From: Alphaproteobacteria bacterium
GTDB lineage: Bacteria > Pseudomonadota > Alphaproteobacteria > Rhodobacterales > Rhodobacteraceae
Reading direction: 5' to 3'
Length of the DNA: 48,841 nucleotides
Assembly: GCA_030425145.1 (NCBI GenBank)
Contig: JAUHVK010000031.1
Coordinates: 1 to 48,841, forward strand
The notes under the pieces are model-generated. The model made no database searches. It saw only the letters and a list, made by a program, of their open reading frames with translations, and had not been told where the DNA came from. Both the position numbers and the translations under genes were made by a program. Positions 24,380-33,346 of this stretch are shown here, piece after piece. Position 1 is the stretch's first letter. Each line of letters starts with the position of its first letter.

Positions 24380-25309
24380 TCAATCCTGCGACACCTTCTT
24401 CTCCGGGTCCGCAACCCGCATGACCGTCAGACCTTTCGCTTCCGCCTTCTGCCCGAGGTTCAGCGCGACCCCGTTGCCGCCGAAGAGTACAACCCCCGTC
24501 GCCGCGAACTTGTCGTCCAGCATTTCGTCGTTGCACTTGAACGGTGCCGCCCGCCCATGCGCGGACCAGCGCGGATCGAAGCGCGCCTGCGCGACACCCC
24601 GTGCCCGGGCCCATCGTGCCGCGATCATCTCCGCCCCGTGCTTGCCACCTTTGTGGCAGAGGAAGATCTCCTGGTTCCGGTTCTGCTTGATCCGTTCGCG
24701 AACCTTGTCGAGCGTGTTGAAGATCACATCGACATCGGTCCAGTCGGTGGCGCCTGAGACGATCAGGGGCACCCCCTCGACTTTCGACTTCTCGGCAGTC
24801 TCGCGGTCGTGCTGCTCCAGGAGCTGCCGTGCCTCGAAGACCGCGCCGGTCTCCTGCGCACGGACGCTTGCGCGCGACCCGGCTGCCGGGATGAAGGCGT
24901 GGCCCGTCTCGATCTCGTAGCATTCTGCCGCCGCCTCGCTCATCACCTCGATGGCGCTGACGATCTCGCGCAGCTGCAGAAAGCGCGCCTGCGCCTCTTC
25001 GAGCGCGGTCTCGGCGATCTCCGATCCGTCATGGGATTTTGCCAGCGCGCCGATCTTGTCGGCGGTGCGGTCGACCTCCTTGCCGAGTGCCACCTTGCGG
25101 CGCTGCAGGATCGTCGCGAGCCCATGGGCCAGCGGTTCGATTTCTGCCTCCAACCCGGTGCCGCGCAGCTGTCCGAGCAAAGCCTCGAAGCTCTCGCGGA
25201 TGATGCCGTCGGTCAGGATCTGGTCCTCCGGGATCGGCAGATGGGCGTCCTTCTCGGTCAGCCCGAAAAGCTCAATGGTCTCGTAGGTGTTCGCTTGGTC
25301 GTAAGCCAT
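24380..25309 (-). CDS. DUF2493 (SLOG-type) domain protein
   Basis: A 309-aa protein. The first 175 residues are helical and include a stretch rich in Glu and Ala (residues about 75-130). The C-terminal part carries a DUF2493 domain, a Rossmann-like SLOG fold: VPLIVSGATDWTDVDVIFNTLDKVRERI, then EIFLCHKGGKHGAEMIAARWARARG and VVLFGGNG. SLOG domains bind nucleotide-derived ligands. This protein is a regular passenger of Rhodobacterales plasmids and its role is unknown. The start at 25309 is chosen for the TGGAGAT ribosome site 8 nt upstream, in preference to an ATG 33 nt further out. Confidence 0.85.
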   Translation of the reverse strand: MAYDQANTYETIELFGLTEKDAHLPIPEDQILTDGIIRESFEALLGQLRGTGLEAEIEPLAHGLATILQRRKVALGKEVDRTADKIGALAKSHDGSEIAETALEEAQARFLQLREIVSAIEVMSEAAAECYEIETGHAFIPAAGSRASVRAQETGAVFEARQLLEQHDRETAEKSKVEGVPLIVSGATDWTDVDVIFNTLDKVRERIKQNRNQEIFLCHKGGKHGAEMIAARWARARGVAQARFDPRWSAHGRAAPFKCNDEMLDDKFAATGVVLFGGNGVALNLGQKAEAKGLTVMRVADPEKKVSQD

Positions 25310-26401
25310 TTTTGTATCTCCAGATGTTTGACTGACCACCACGTGAGTGTGGTGGCATGGCCGAATGTCTAGTTTCCGAATCTGCCCGGGTCAGGGACGG
25401 CGCAGCCGCCGGCTTGCCGGGCGCAAAAGTTTTCCCTGCGCAACATCCGACACACGCACACCCTCACGCACTGGACCGCCCTGCGCCAAAGGCCCCGCCC
25501 TCGCCGAAAAGTTTTGCGATCCTTGACGCGGGCTGATTTGGGGGCCATCCGGAGGATATGCTTCCACGCTCATGTGTGTGTGTGTTCTGACGGTAGGTCT
25601 GCCCGACACGAGCAGGCAAACGGCCCGACCGGACGCGGGAGACGGATGGAGCGGCGGGATCGTTTTGCTCCGCAAAACAGACCAGAGCGCAATCCGGCGG
25701 AGCGGCCGGGGAGGGACGTGCTCGCGAGGCGGGCAAACCGGAATGCCGGGTGCTGCGCCGCGGTGAGGCCGCATGGCCGAATGCGCGACGGACCGAAGGG
25801 CCGTTCTCCCCTGCGACACGCGAAGCCGAGCTGGGGAGGCCGCAAGGCTATGTCTTTAGTTTTCGTTGAGCACAATAATCGCCTCGGAACGACGCATCCC
25901 ATGAGCGCTAGAAATCTGTGGGACTCAGCCGCCGAGGTCAAAAGCGGAAATTCGCTGCACCGTGCGTGAACTGGTAAGATGCGGGACGAAGCGCCATTTT
26001 GTTGCAAATCCAAACACAGCTGCTTTACCGCCCATTGCAGACCTTCATCCCAGATTGCACACAATTTGCACACAGTCAGCGGCTACGACCTTGGTGAGCT
26101 TGGACGGTCTGCCCACTCCTCCATAGGCGCATTAGCTAACCTGCTGCTTCAGTGGCTGCGTTGTTGGGCTTTCCCGGGGTTCCAATGATCAGCGAGCCGG
26201 TTTCGGGTCCATAGCGCACACAAACTGTGCACGAATTGAGGTGGTCCATCCCCCCGGAGCGCGAAGAGAGGTGATTGGCGATGATAGAGCCTTGCTGAAC
26301 AACGGCAGCTTGAGAGAGCCCTTCAACATGGTCCGCACAAAGTCGCATTCGACGATCTGTTACTTTGTACTTCCGGTTCGTCCCGCCAACATGGCGTTGC
26401 T
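25310..26401. other. 1.1-kb region without a supported gene
   Basis: No open frame here looks coding: those present are Arg/Pro/Ser-rich and overlap one another on both strands. Contents I can see: a 7-bp inverted repeat CCACCAC/GTGGTGG (25336-25342, 25349-25355) just upstream of the DUF2493 gene, a TG microsatellite near 25573, and the hairpin GTTTTGC/GCAAAAC (25662-25668, 25672-25678). The motif AAAAGTTTT occurs near 25425 and 25505, and GCATGGCCGAATG occurs twice (about 25354 and 25770). GC content falls after about 25850, where the backbone seems to give way to the catabolic cargo. Confidence 0.5.
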
Positions 26402-26926
26402 TCACTGTTTCATGTCGATTGCAGTTTGAGCAATGACCGCAATCTCCCGGTTGCAGCTTTCCGGCACGGGCTCGCCGTTCGAGGGTGCCAGGAACCACGC
26501 AGGCACAGGGTGCAGGTCGGTGGAACGGCCTGCCCTATCCACATGGCCGAGCCAATCCTCTGCCCAGGCGATCTGGATCTGCTCGGCCAAAAGTTCTGCC
26601 TGTTTGACCCGGTCGCGCAGAATTTCTTTGGTCTTAGGCGGCATGTCGGAGCGGGGCGGTTTGAGGGCGCGGCGAATATGGCGCAGTGGCAGCACGGTCA
26701 TTTCGCGCCAGCCTTGCATTTCGGCCCGTAATTCGGCTCCTTCTGCCTCGCACAGAGACATGCCAAGCATCGACCATGCGTAAAGCACGATGACAAGCTC
26801 AACGATGTCTGCGTCCAGTCGATCCTGTAGCGTAAGGCATGCCTCAGCCACGCCGGGGCGTCCGTAAAAATCAAGCGCGAAAGCCCATGCGGGGTTTTCC
26901 AGATCAAGAGCCACTGTCTGTTCCAT
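26402..26926 (-). CDS. TIGR02444 (DUF2390) family protein
   Basis: A 174-aa cytoplasmic protein whose N-terminal half matches the TIGR02444 pattern: PAWAFALDFYGRPGVAEACLTLQ, followed by LDADIVELVIVLYAWSMLGM. The family is small, helical and of unknown function. It begins 1 nt after the ubiX stop and ends the gntR-ubiD-ubiX operon. It may assist the decarboxylase, but co-transcription is the only evidence. Confidence 0.75.
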   Translation of the reverse strand: MEQTVALDLENPAWAFALDFYGRPGVAEACLTLQDRLDADIVELVIVLYAWSMLGMSLCEAEGAELRAEMQGWREMTVLPLRHIRRALKPPRSDMPPKTKEILRDRVKQAELLAEQIQIAWAEDWLGHVDRAGRSTDLHPVPAWFLAPSNGEPVPESCNREIAVIAQTAIDMKQ

Positions 26927-26927
26927 T

Positions 26928-27539
26928 TCAGGTGCCTGACTGGTCTTGCATCTCCGTCTTGATACCCTGCCAACGTGGCATCCCGCCCATGTCGATCCCG
27001 AACAGGTCCAGCGCGCGACCGATGGAATAATCCACCATCTCGTTCAATGTCGCGGGCTTGGTGTAGAAGGCCGGCACTGGCGGCATAATGATCGCGCCCA
27101 TTTCGGTGATCGAGGTCATGGTGCGCAAATGCCCCAGATGCAGCGGCGTTTCGCGCAGCATCAGAACCAGCCGCCGCCGTTCCTTGAGAACGACATCGGC
27201 CGCACGGCTGATCAGCGTATCGGTGGTCCCGGCCGCAATTTCCGACATCGTGCGGACGGAACAGGGCGCAATCAGCATGCCAAGCGTGTGGAACGACCCG
27301 CTGGCGATCGTGGCACCGATGTCGCGGGTATTGTGAACGACGCTTGCCCGTGCCTCCAGCTCGGCCGGGCGCATGTCCAGTTCCTGCGCGAGGGTGAGAT
27401 GCGCGGATTTCGTCACCACAAGATGCGTTTCCACACCGAGCCGACGCAGATGATCCAGCGCCCGCAGCCCATAGATCGCGCCCGAGGCCCCGCTGATGCC
27501 GATGATGATACGCGGCGGATGATCGGTCACAGGCTTCAT
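26928..27539 (-). CDS. ubiX: UbiX-family flavin prenyltransferase
   Basis: UbiX joins dimethylallyl phosphate to FMN to make prenylated FMN, the cofactor of UbiD decarboxylases. The 203-aa protein carries the family signature IIIGISGASGAIYGLRALDHL near the N-terminus, FHTLGMLIAPCSVRTMSEIAAGTTDTLISRAADVVLKERRRLVLMLRETPL (family core with CSVRTM), and MTSITEMGAIIMPPVPAFYTKP. It overlaps ubiD by 4 nt, so enzyme and cofactor supply are coupled. Confidence 0.95.
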   Translation of the reverse strand: MKPVTDHPPRIIIGISGASGAIYGLRALDHLRRLGVETHLVVTKSAHLTLAQELDMRPAELEARASVVHNTRDIGATIASGSFHTLGMLIAPCSVRTMSEIAAGTTDTLISRAADVVLKERRRLVLMLRETPLHLGHLRTMTSITEMGAIIMPPVPAFYTKPATLNEMVDYSIGRALDLFGIDMGGMPRWQGIKTEMQDQSGT

Positions 27540-28855
27540 TTTGTGTCGAACCAGTCTGCCAGATCAATATCATTGGCCATGCGGATGGTCTTGCGCAGAA
27601 ATTCCTCTTCGCGGCCCCAGGGTTTAGTGGCATCGACCAGGAGGCGGCCCCAATGGTCTTTTTGTTCGTCACGGTAGAATGACGGCGTTTCGGGAATGAT
27701 CATCATGTCCTTGTCCGGACGGCAGCGGGTCAGCGTGGCCCACATCACATCATCCAAATCGTAGATGTCTACATCCGCGTCGACAACGGTGATCACCTTG
27801 GCCCAGATCGGCTCTGCGCCGATGGTGGCCAGCATGACCTGGCGCGCGTGTCCTTCGAATTGCGGATCAATCTGGACGATCGCATGGTTGACGAAAGGCT
27901 GACAGGTGACATTCAGGATCCCCGGCAGGGCGGCGCTGAGACGCTGGAAGATATTGGCGGAGACCGACAATTCCAGCGTCAGAACCTCCTCCTCCGAGCC
28001 ACACAGGATGCTGTGGAACAGGGCATCGGGGCGGACATTAACACCCAGAACCTCGAATACGGCATTGGGGGCTTCGGGCACGTAATAGCCCATGAATTCA
28101 CCAAACGGCCCTTCGAGACGGCGTTCATTGGGCAAGAAGCGGCCTTCGATGACGATCTCGGTCTCGGCAGGCACCTCCAGGTCGATATGCTTGCATTTGC
28201 GCATCGGCATCGGCGCGCCCTTGAGACGGGCCGCGACCTCCAACTCATCGGCGTCATAGGCCAGCGGGGCCGCTGCGGTCAGGAAAGAGGTGGCTGGCGC
28301 ACCGATCAGCATCGCGGCCTCAAGGTAGTCGCCCTTTGCCTCGGCCTTCTCATGGTAGATCGTCAGATGGTGGCGCGGGGCCAGCCGGCAGCGCAATTCC
28401 TCGTCATTGATATACATGCTGCGGTGATAGGACAGGTTGCCCACGCCGGTATCGGGGTCTTTGGCGATGAACATGGCGGATGTGAAATAGGCCCCGCCAT
28501 CGCGATCCGAATAGGTGATGAGCGGCAGGTCGGACATTTTCACGTCGATCCGCTCTTCCTCCTCTGCCTTGACAAAGGGCGTGCCGGTGCCCTGCCCCAG
28601 ATTGGCAAGGTTGCTCCACTGTCGGCAAAAATCATTCGCGTCAATGCCGATCACCTCTGCCAGGCGTTCGCGCGAGCCGTAGACATTGGTGACAACCGGG
28701 AATTTGGTGCCCTTCACATTGGTGAACAGGATCGGTTTGCCCCATTTCTTCATCGCGTTATGGGTGACGGCGGCCAATTCGTGGAACGGATCGACCTCCT
28801 TGTCGACAACCATCAGGTCTCCGCGGGCACGCAGGCGTTCGACAAACTCTCTCAT
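27536..28855 (-). CDS. ubiD: UbiD-family decarboxylase
   Basis: UbiD enzymes reversibly decarboxylate aromatic or alpha,beta-unsaturated acids using prenylated FMN. The 439-aa protein has the N-terminal FVERLRARGDL, the cofactor-binding region with NLSYHRSMYI (conserved Arg), and the catalytic LEGPFGEFMGYY with the Glu of the E-R-E triad. It is at the short end of the family (bacterial UbiD is about 490-500 aa), closer to catabolic decarboxylases than to the ubiquinone enzyme. Close spacing with gntR (2 nt) and ubiX indicates a dedicated degradative operon. The substrate cannot be deduced. Confidence 0.93.
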   Translation of the reverse strand: MREFVERLRARGDLMVVDKEVDPFHELAAVTHNAMKKWGKPILFTNVKGTKFPVVTNVYGSRERLAEVIGIDANDFCRQWSNLANLGQGTGTPFVKAEEEERIDVKMSDLPLITYSDRDGGAYFTSAMFIAKDPDTGVGNLSYHRSMYINDEELRCRLAPRHHLTIYHEKAEAKGDYLEAAMLIGAPATSFLTAAAPLAYDADELEVAARLKGAPMPMRKCKHIDLEVPAETEIVIEGRFLPNERRLEGPFGEFMGYYVPEAPNAVFEVLGVNVRPDALFHSILCGSEEEVLTLELSVSANIFQRLSAALPGILNVTCQPFVNHAIVQIDPQFEGHARQVMLATIGAEPIWAKVITVVDADVDIYDLDDVMWATLTRCRPDKDMMIIPETPSFYRDEQKDHWGRLLVDATKPWGREEEFLRKTIRMANDIDLADWFDTK

Positions 28856-28857
28856 GG

Positions 28858-29622
28858 CTATCTCCTTGACGGGTTCGACCTGCGCGACGGCGGCGTCATC
28901 ACAGATGCATTGCTTGTGGCTTCATGGGCACTGGAGAGGCGATAACGGTCCCCAGGATATAGAAATCGGCTCCGGGTCACCGGGGTGTCGGCATGCCATG
29001 TCTGACGGTTGATCAGCAGGCAGGGATGCGCGGCGTCGATCTGAAGCAGCTGTTGGGCCTCGTCGTCGGGGCGAATGGCGCGGATCGTGTTGTCGACAAA
29101 GGTGACCTTGGTTTCGCGCAGCAGATAGGCATGGGTCGTGACACGGGTGAAATCCTGCGAGATGTAGTCAGGGGCCAGTGCGGCATTGATGAAGCGGTCC
29201 TCGATCTGGATCGGGGTGCGGTCTTCCAAATGTAGGATCCGCGAATAATAGACCGTTCCGCCATTGACCGGCAGCAGGTTGTAGCGCGGGTCATCGGGCT
29301 CCAGCGTGCAGAGAGTGACGATCTCGCTCGTATGAACGCCGCCATTGTTTTCGATCTCTTCCGAGACATCCTCGATGCCGAAGACGGCGCATTGCATCCT
29401 GGGGCCGACCACGAATGTGCCCCGCCCGCGCACCCGCACAAGCACGCCCTCCGATTGCAACTCGCGCAGCGCGCGGCGCACGGTCAGATGAGAAACGTTG
29501 AATTCCTCCGAGAGCGCCTCTTCGCTCGGAACCTTGAAATCGGCATGCCAGTCGCGGCTGTCGATTCGGTCCTCGATGGCGGATTTGACCTGGCTGTAGA
29601 GTGGTTTTGGCTCGGTAGTCAC
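28858..29622 (-). CDS. GntR/HutC-family transcriptional regulator
   Basis: A 254-aa repressor-type regulator with an N-terminal GntR winged helix (residues about 5-72; LYSQVKSAIEDRI, PSEEALSEEFNVSHLTVRRAL, GRGTFV) and a C-terminal UTRA ligand domain (about 90-235; YYSRILHLEDRTPIQIEDRFI, DRYRL). HutC-type regulators sense the pathway substrate or an intermediate. It is first in the minus-strand operon with ubiD, ubiX and the TIGR02444 gene, and divergent from the aldehyde dehydrogenase/ABC operon. It probably controls both through the 14-bp sites in between. Confidence 0.94.
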   Translation of the reverse strand: MTTEPKPLYSQVKSAIEDRIDSRDWHADFKVPSEEALSEEFNVSHLTVRRALRELQSEGVLVRVRGRGTFVVGPRMQCAVFGIEDVSEEIENNGGVHTSEIVTLCTLEPDDPRYNLLPVNGGTVYYSRILHLEDRTPIQIEDRFINAALAPDYISQDFTRVTTHAYLLRETKVTFVDNTIRAIRPDDEAQQLLQIDAAHPCLLINRQTWHADTPVTRSRFLYPGDRYRLSSAHEATSNASVMTPPSRRSNPSRR

Positions 29623-29635
29623 TGTTTGGCCCCCA

Positions 29636-29649
29636 TAATAATATCATTA
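29636..29649. promoter_or_regulatory. Putative GntR operator, site 1
   Basis: TAATAATATCATTA lies 14 bp before the gntR start codon. It matches site 2 (29744-29757) at 13 of 14 positions in the same orientation. Repeated AT-rich sites next to a divergent GntR gene are normally the regulator's operators. Confidence 0.5.
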
Positions 29650-29730
29650 CTTGACTGATACCTCAGCAAGATTTGCCTGTCCACATGCATCACCCTTGGC
29701 TTTCCGAAGCTTATCACCCCAAAAACGTCG

Positions 29731-29757
29731 TTGACAAGTATCATAACAATATCATTA
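29731..29757 (+). promoter_or_regulatory. Putative promoter with GntR operator, site 2
   Basis: A TTGACA box (29731-29736) is followed by TAACAATATCATTA (29744-29757), the second copy of the 14-bp site. It lies about 100 bp before the aldehyde dehydrogenase start. Overlap of operator with the promoter core fits repression. No ideal -10 is visible at 17 bp, so the exact promoter is uncertain. Confidence 0.45.
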
Positions 29758-29856
29758 GCTATCCACACAGATAGCAATGCATCGGCTCAATGTCGATGAC
29801 ATGACGGATCCCGAGCACAGCCATTGGGATCCGGACCAAGTTTGAAAGGGTAGAAG

Positions 29857-31350
29857 ATGATCGAAGCCGGGGGCCTTACGAAGCTTCAGATGTATATTGG
29901 TGGCGAGTGGGTCGCACCATCGGGGGGCGACTATATCGAATCGGTCAACCCGTTCACCGCCCAACCCTGGGCCCTGGTGCCGCGCGGCAATGCACAGGAT
30001 GCAGGTCGTGCAATCCTTGCCGCCGATGAGGCGTTTCGCAATGGTCCCTGGGGGCGGATGCATGCATCTGACCGGGGCGCGATCATCCACCGACTTGGTG
30101 CCCTGATTGAGAAACACGCCGATGAGCTGGCCGAGATCGAGGTGCGCGACAATGGCCGCCTCTTGGCCGAGATGCGCCATCAGATCGCATATGTCGCAAA
30201 GTGGTATTACTACTACGCCGGGCTGGCCGACAAGATTGAAGGCACGGTCCATCCCTGCGACAAGCCTGCCCTGAGCTATTCGAAACACGAGCCTCTGGGC
30301 GTCTGCGTGGGCATCGTGCCCTGGAACGCGCCGTTGCTATTGTTCTCGCTCAAGGCCGCCCCGGCCCTGGCGGCTGGCAACACGATCGTCATGAAACCTG
30401 CGGAAACCACCTCGGCCACCGCGCTCAAGCTGATGGAACTGGTCGAGGCCGCGGGTTTTCCGCCCGGTGTCGTCAACGTCGTGACCGGCTATGGCAAGGA
30501 AGTGGGCGAGCCGCTGGCCACCCATCCCAAGACCCGGCATATCGGCTTTACCGGCTCGACCGCGACGGGTGCCCATCTGGGAATGCTGGCCGCGCGCGAC
30601 ATCAAGCGGGTCAGCCTGGAACTGGGCGGCAAATCCCCCAATATCGTCTTTGCGGATGCGGATCTGGACAATGCCGTGCGCGGTGTCGTTGGCGGCATTT
30701 TCGGGGCCACTGGCCAGACCTGCATCGCGGGCTCGCGCCTGTTGGTGCAGCGCGAAGTGCATGATGAATTCGTCGAGAAGCTGGCCGCCTTCACCAAGGC
30801 CGCGCGTGTCGGCGATCCTTGCAACCCCGCGACCCAGATCGGCCCGATGGCCAACCAGATGCAGTATCAGCGGGTGCTGGACTATATCGAGGTTGCCAGG
30901 AACGAGGGGGCCAAGCTGGCCCTGGGCGGCAAACACCCCGAGATCGAGGAATGCGCCACCGGCTATTTCATCGAACCCACGATCTTTACCGGCGTCACCA
31001 ACAACATGCGGATCGCCCGCGAAGAGGTGTTCGGGCCGGTCCTGTCCACGATCGTCTTCGATGATGCCGAAGAGGCCATCGCCATCGCCAATGACAGCGA
31101 GTTTGGCCTCGCCGCCGGGGTCTGGACCTCGGATATGCGCCTCGCGCTGAAAATGTCGGACCGGCTGGAGGCGGGAAGTGTCTGGATCAATACCTACCGC
31201 GACATTTCCTACACCACCCCCTTTGGCGGCTACAAGAAAAGCGGCCTGGGCCGGGAAAACGGCGTCGAGGGTATCCGCGAATATCTGCAGACCAAGGCGG
31301 TCTGGATCTCCACCGCCAAGGAAATCGCAAACCCGTTTGTCATCGGATGA
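29857..31350 (+). CDS. NAD(P)-dependent aldehyde dehydrogenase
   Basis: A 497-aa ALDH-superfamily enzyme that oxidises an aldehyde to the acid. Key features: GIVPWNAPLL, the nucleotide-binding FTGSTATG, catalytic base in LELGGKSPNIVF, catalytic cysteine in GQTCIAGSRLL, and the EEVFGPV motif. The overall pattern resembles ALDHs annotated for degradation of N-heterocycles and amines, but the substrate is unknown. Ribosome site GAAAGGG lies about 8 nt upstream. It is first in the plus-strand operon, before the ABC importer. Confidence 0.95.
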   Translation: MIEAGGLTKLQMYIGGEWVAPSGGDYIESVNPFTAQPWALVPRGNAQDAGRAILAADEAFRNGPWGRMHASDRGAIIHRLGALIEKHADELAEIEVRDNGRLLAEMRHQIAYVAKWYYYYAGLADKIEGTVHPCDKPALSYSKHEPLGVCVGIVPWNAPLLLFSLKAAPALAAGNTIVMKPAETTSATALKLMELVEAAGFPPGVVNVVTGYGKEVGEPLATHPKTRHIGFTGSTATGAHLGMLAARDIKRVSLELGGKSPNIVFADADLDNAVRGVVGGIFGATGQTCIAGSRLLVQREVHDEFVEKLAAFTKAARVGDPCNPATQIGPMANQMQYQRVLDYIEVARNEGAKLALGGKHPEIEECATGYFIEPTIFTGVTNNMRIAREEVFGPVLSTIVFDDAEEAIAIANDSEFGLAAGVWTSDMRLALKMSDRLEAGSVWINTYRDISYTTPFGGYKKSGLGRENGVEGIREYLQTKAVWISTAKEIANPFVIG

Positions 31351-31458
31351 AAAGGACCGAGCGGCGCGCGTTCTGTGTCGCCCCGACATAACGACTTCAC
31401 CGGCCCGAAACAGTCGAAAACCAAAGGGCCAAAAAGACCACCATGGAGGAGAAACAAA

Positions 31459-32346
31459 ATGACTATCAAGAAGCATGGGGCGCGCCGCGCCTGCCTGACC
31501 GGAACATCGGCCCTTGCATTGGGTCTGATGATCAGTGCCGGGTCTGCCACTGCCGAAGGTGCCGCGGACCTCTTGCCGCAGGAATACCGGGATGCGGGCG
31601 TCATCCAGCTTGTGACCGACGCGCAATATCCACCCTTCCAATATATCAATGACGAAGGCGAAATGGTCGGGTTCGAGGTCGATCTCTGGGATGCGATTGC
31701 CGAACGCCTTGGCGTCGAGATGGAGGTCACATCGGTGTCCTTCGATTCGATGATCCCCGGCGTCCAGTCCGGCCGGTGGGACATTGCTATGGAGGGCATC
31801 ACGGACAACCCGGTGCGCCGCGAAGTCGTGAGTTTCGTCAATTACGGCTACACGACCTCTTCAGCCTATGTGCTGGAGGAAAACTCCGAGGGTATCGAGG
31901 ATCACCTTGACCTGTGCGGGATGAATGGCGCGGCCCAGAGCGGCACCGAATGGGTCGACATGATCGCCGAAACACTGTCGGATGCCTGCGTGACGGATGG
32001 TCAGGAACCGATGACCGTCTCCGAATACGGCACCGGCAATGACGTGCTGCTGTCCCTCTATTCTGGCCGGACCGATTTCGTCCTGACCTCGGCGGCCTCG
32101 GCGCGCGAGATCATGAACAATGCACCTCGCCGGGTCAGCGTTGTCGCCGTCGACATCCTGCCACGCCAGCCAAGCGGCATCGCGTTCCGCCCTGACGAGA
32201 TGGATCTGGGCGAAGCGATCCTCGAAGCCCTGCGCGAGGTTATGGCCGATGGCACCTATGAGGCCATCTATACCGAATGGGACGTAACGCCGATGATGAT
32301 GACGCATGAGCCCGGCATCAACTCGGCCACCATTCCCTCCAACTGA
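31459..32346 (+). CDS. ABC transporter substrate-binding protein (polar amino acid type)
   Basis: A 295-aa periplasmic solute receptor of family 3 (SBP_bac_3). Signal peptide with TGTSALALGLMISAG and cleavage near ATAEGA, then the conserved YPPFQYINDEGEMVGFEVDLWDAIAERLG, and later FDSMIPGVQSGRWDIAMEGI. The start at 31459 is set by the GGAGGAG ribosome site; an upstream in-frame ATG would spoil the signal peptide. Family members bind amino acids, opines and related compounds. It is followed by the matching permease and ATPase. Confidence 0.94.
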   Translation: MTIKKHGARRACLTGTSALALGLMISAGSATAEGAADLLPQEYRDAGVIQLVTDAQYPPFQYINDEGEMVGFEVDLWDAIAERLGVEMEVTSVSFDSMIPGVQSGRWDIAMEGITDNPVRREVVSFVNYGYTTSSAYVLEENSEGIEDHLDLCGMNGAAQSGTEWVDMIAETLSDACVTDGQEPMTVSEYGTGNDVLLSLYSGRTDFVLTSAASAREIMNNAPRRVSVVAVDILPRQPSGIAFRPDEMDLGEAILEALREVMADGTYEAIYTEWDVTPMMMTHEPGINSATIPSN

Positions 32347-32413
32347 AGCTACCACGCGGGTCCGGCAGGGTTGCCTGCCGGACCTCACCCTGCCCGTTTG
32401 CCCCGGAGCGATC

Positions 32414-33334
32414 ATGGACGTGTCCTCACCCAGCCCTGCCCCATCCAATGAAAACCAGACCGACCAGCCGCCGCTACTGACCTATGTTCCCATCCGCGGC
32501 TATGGCCGCAAGGCTGCCGCAATTGTACTGGCCGCCATTTTGCTGTCTTTTCTGGTTTCGATTGCGGGCAACGACAATTTCGGCTGGCCGGTCGTCGGCC
32601 AGTATCTGTTCGATGACCGCATCATGTCCGGGCTGTTCCTGACCTCCTGGCTGACTGTGGTCACGATGGTGATCGGGGTCGTTCTGGGAACCATCCTGGC
32701 GATCATGGCGATGTCGACGAATAACGTCATCTCCTTTGTCGCCAATACCTATCTGTGGTTCTTTCGCGGCACGCCGGTCCTGGTTCAGCTGATCTTCTGG
32801 TATAATCTGGCGGCCCTGTTTCCGGACCTGTCCATCGGCATTCCCTTCACCTCGCTATGGGTGTCCATCGACACGAATGTCGCGATCACCCCTGTCATGG
32901 CCGCCATCCTCGGCCTGGGCTTGAATGAGGGGGCCTATATGTCCGAGATCATCCGCAGCGGGCTGATGTCAGTCGATTCCGGCCAGCGCCAGGCGGCAAA
33001 GTCGCTTGGCATGACCAATGGCAAATCGCTCTGGCGGATCGTGATTCCGCAGGCCATGCCGATTATCATCCCACCGACCGGCAACCAGACCATCGGGATG
33101 CTCAAGACATCCTCGCTGGTCAGCGTCATCGCGCTGTCCGATCTGCTCTATTCGGCGCAGACGATCTATTCGCGCAATTTTCAGACCATCCCGCTCCTGA
33201 TCGTTGCCTGTATCTGGTATCTGACCGCAACCTCGATCCTAACCGCGATCCAGTCCCGGATCGAACGCCATTACGGGCGGTCCTTGCTGCAAACCGATGC
33301 GCCCGTGCGCTGGCGTCTTTTCCGCTCATCCTAG
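32414..33334 (+). CDS. ABC transporter permease (His/Glu/Gln/Arg/opine type)
   Basis: A 306-aa inner-membrane permease with a 38-residue cytoplasmic lead, then transmembrane helices around 42-62 and in a core of five. The EAA loop is QRQAAKSLGMTNGKSLWRIVIPQAM, which contacts the ATPase. Such polar amino acid permeases work as homodimers when only one permease gene is present, as here. The ATG at 32414 follows GGAGCG; an earlier in-frame ATG at 32306 overlaps the receptor gene and encodes an unlikely basic peptide. Confidence 0.93.
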   Translation: MDVSSPSPAPSNENQTDQPPLLTYVPIRGYGRKAAAIVLAAILLSFLVSIAGNDNFGWPVVGQYLFDDRIMSGLFLTSWLTVVTMVIGVVLGTILAIMAMSTNNVISFVANTYLWFFRGTPVLVQLIFWYNLAALFPDLSIGIPFTSLWVSIDTNVAITPVMAAILGLGLNEGAYMSEIIRSGLMSVDSGQRQAAKSLGMTNGKSLWRIVIPQAMPIIIPPTGNQTIGMLKTSSLVSVIALSDLLYSAQTIYSRNFQTIPLLIVACIWYLTATSILTAIQSRIERHYGRSLLQTDAPVRWRLFRSS

Positions 33335-33346
33335 GGGGATCCATCC

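Noticed and set aside
24042-24923. Long minus-strand frame overlapping the DUF2493 gene
   Set aside because: It is Arg/Gly-rich and runs antiparallel in phase to the real gene's GC pattern; the DUF2493 frame has clear domain signatures, this one has none.
25573-25583. TG microsatellite as a phase-variable switch
   Set aside because: It is not inside or directly ahead of a credible gene, and is short.
25464-26073. Overlapping frames on both strands between the DUF2493 gene and the TIGR02444 gene
   Set aside because: Low-complexity Arg/Pro/Ser-rich products, no ribosome sites, no family features.
26136-26498. Possible 120-aa gene on the minus strand
   Set aside because: No recognisable domain, no ribosome site, partly overlaps the end of the TIGR02444 gene.
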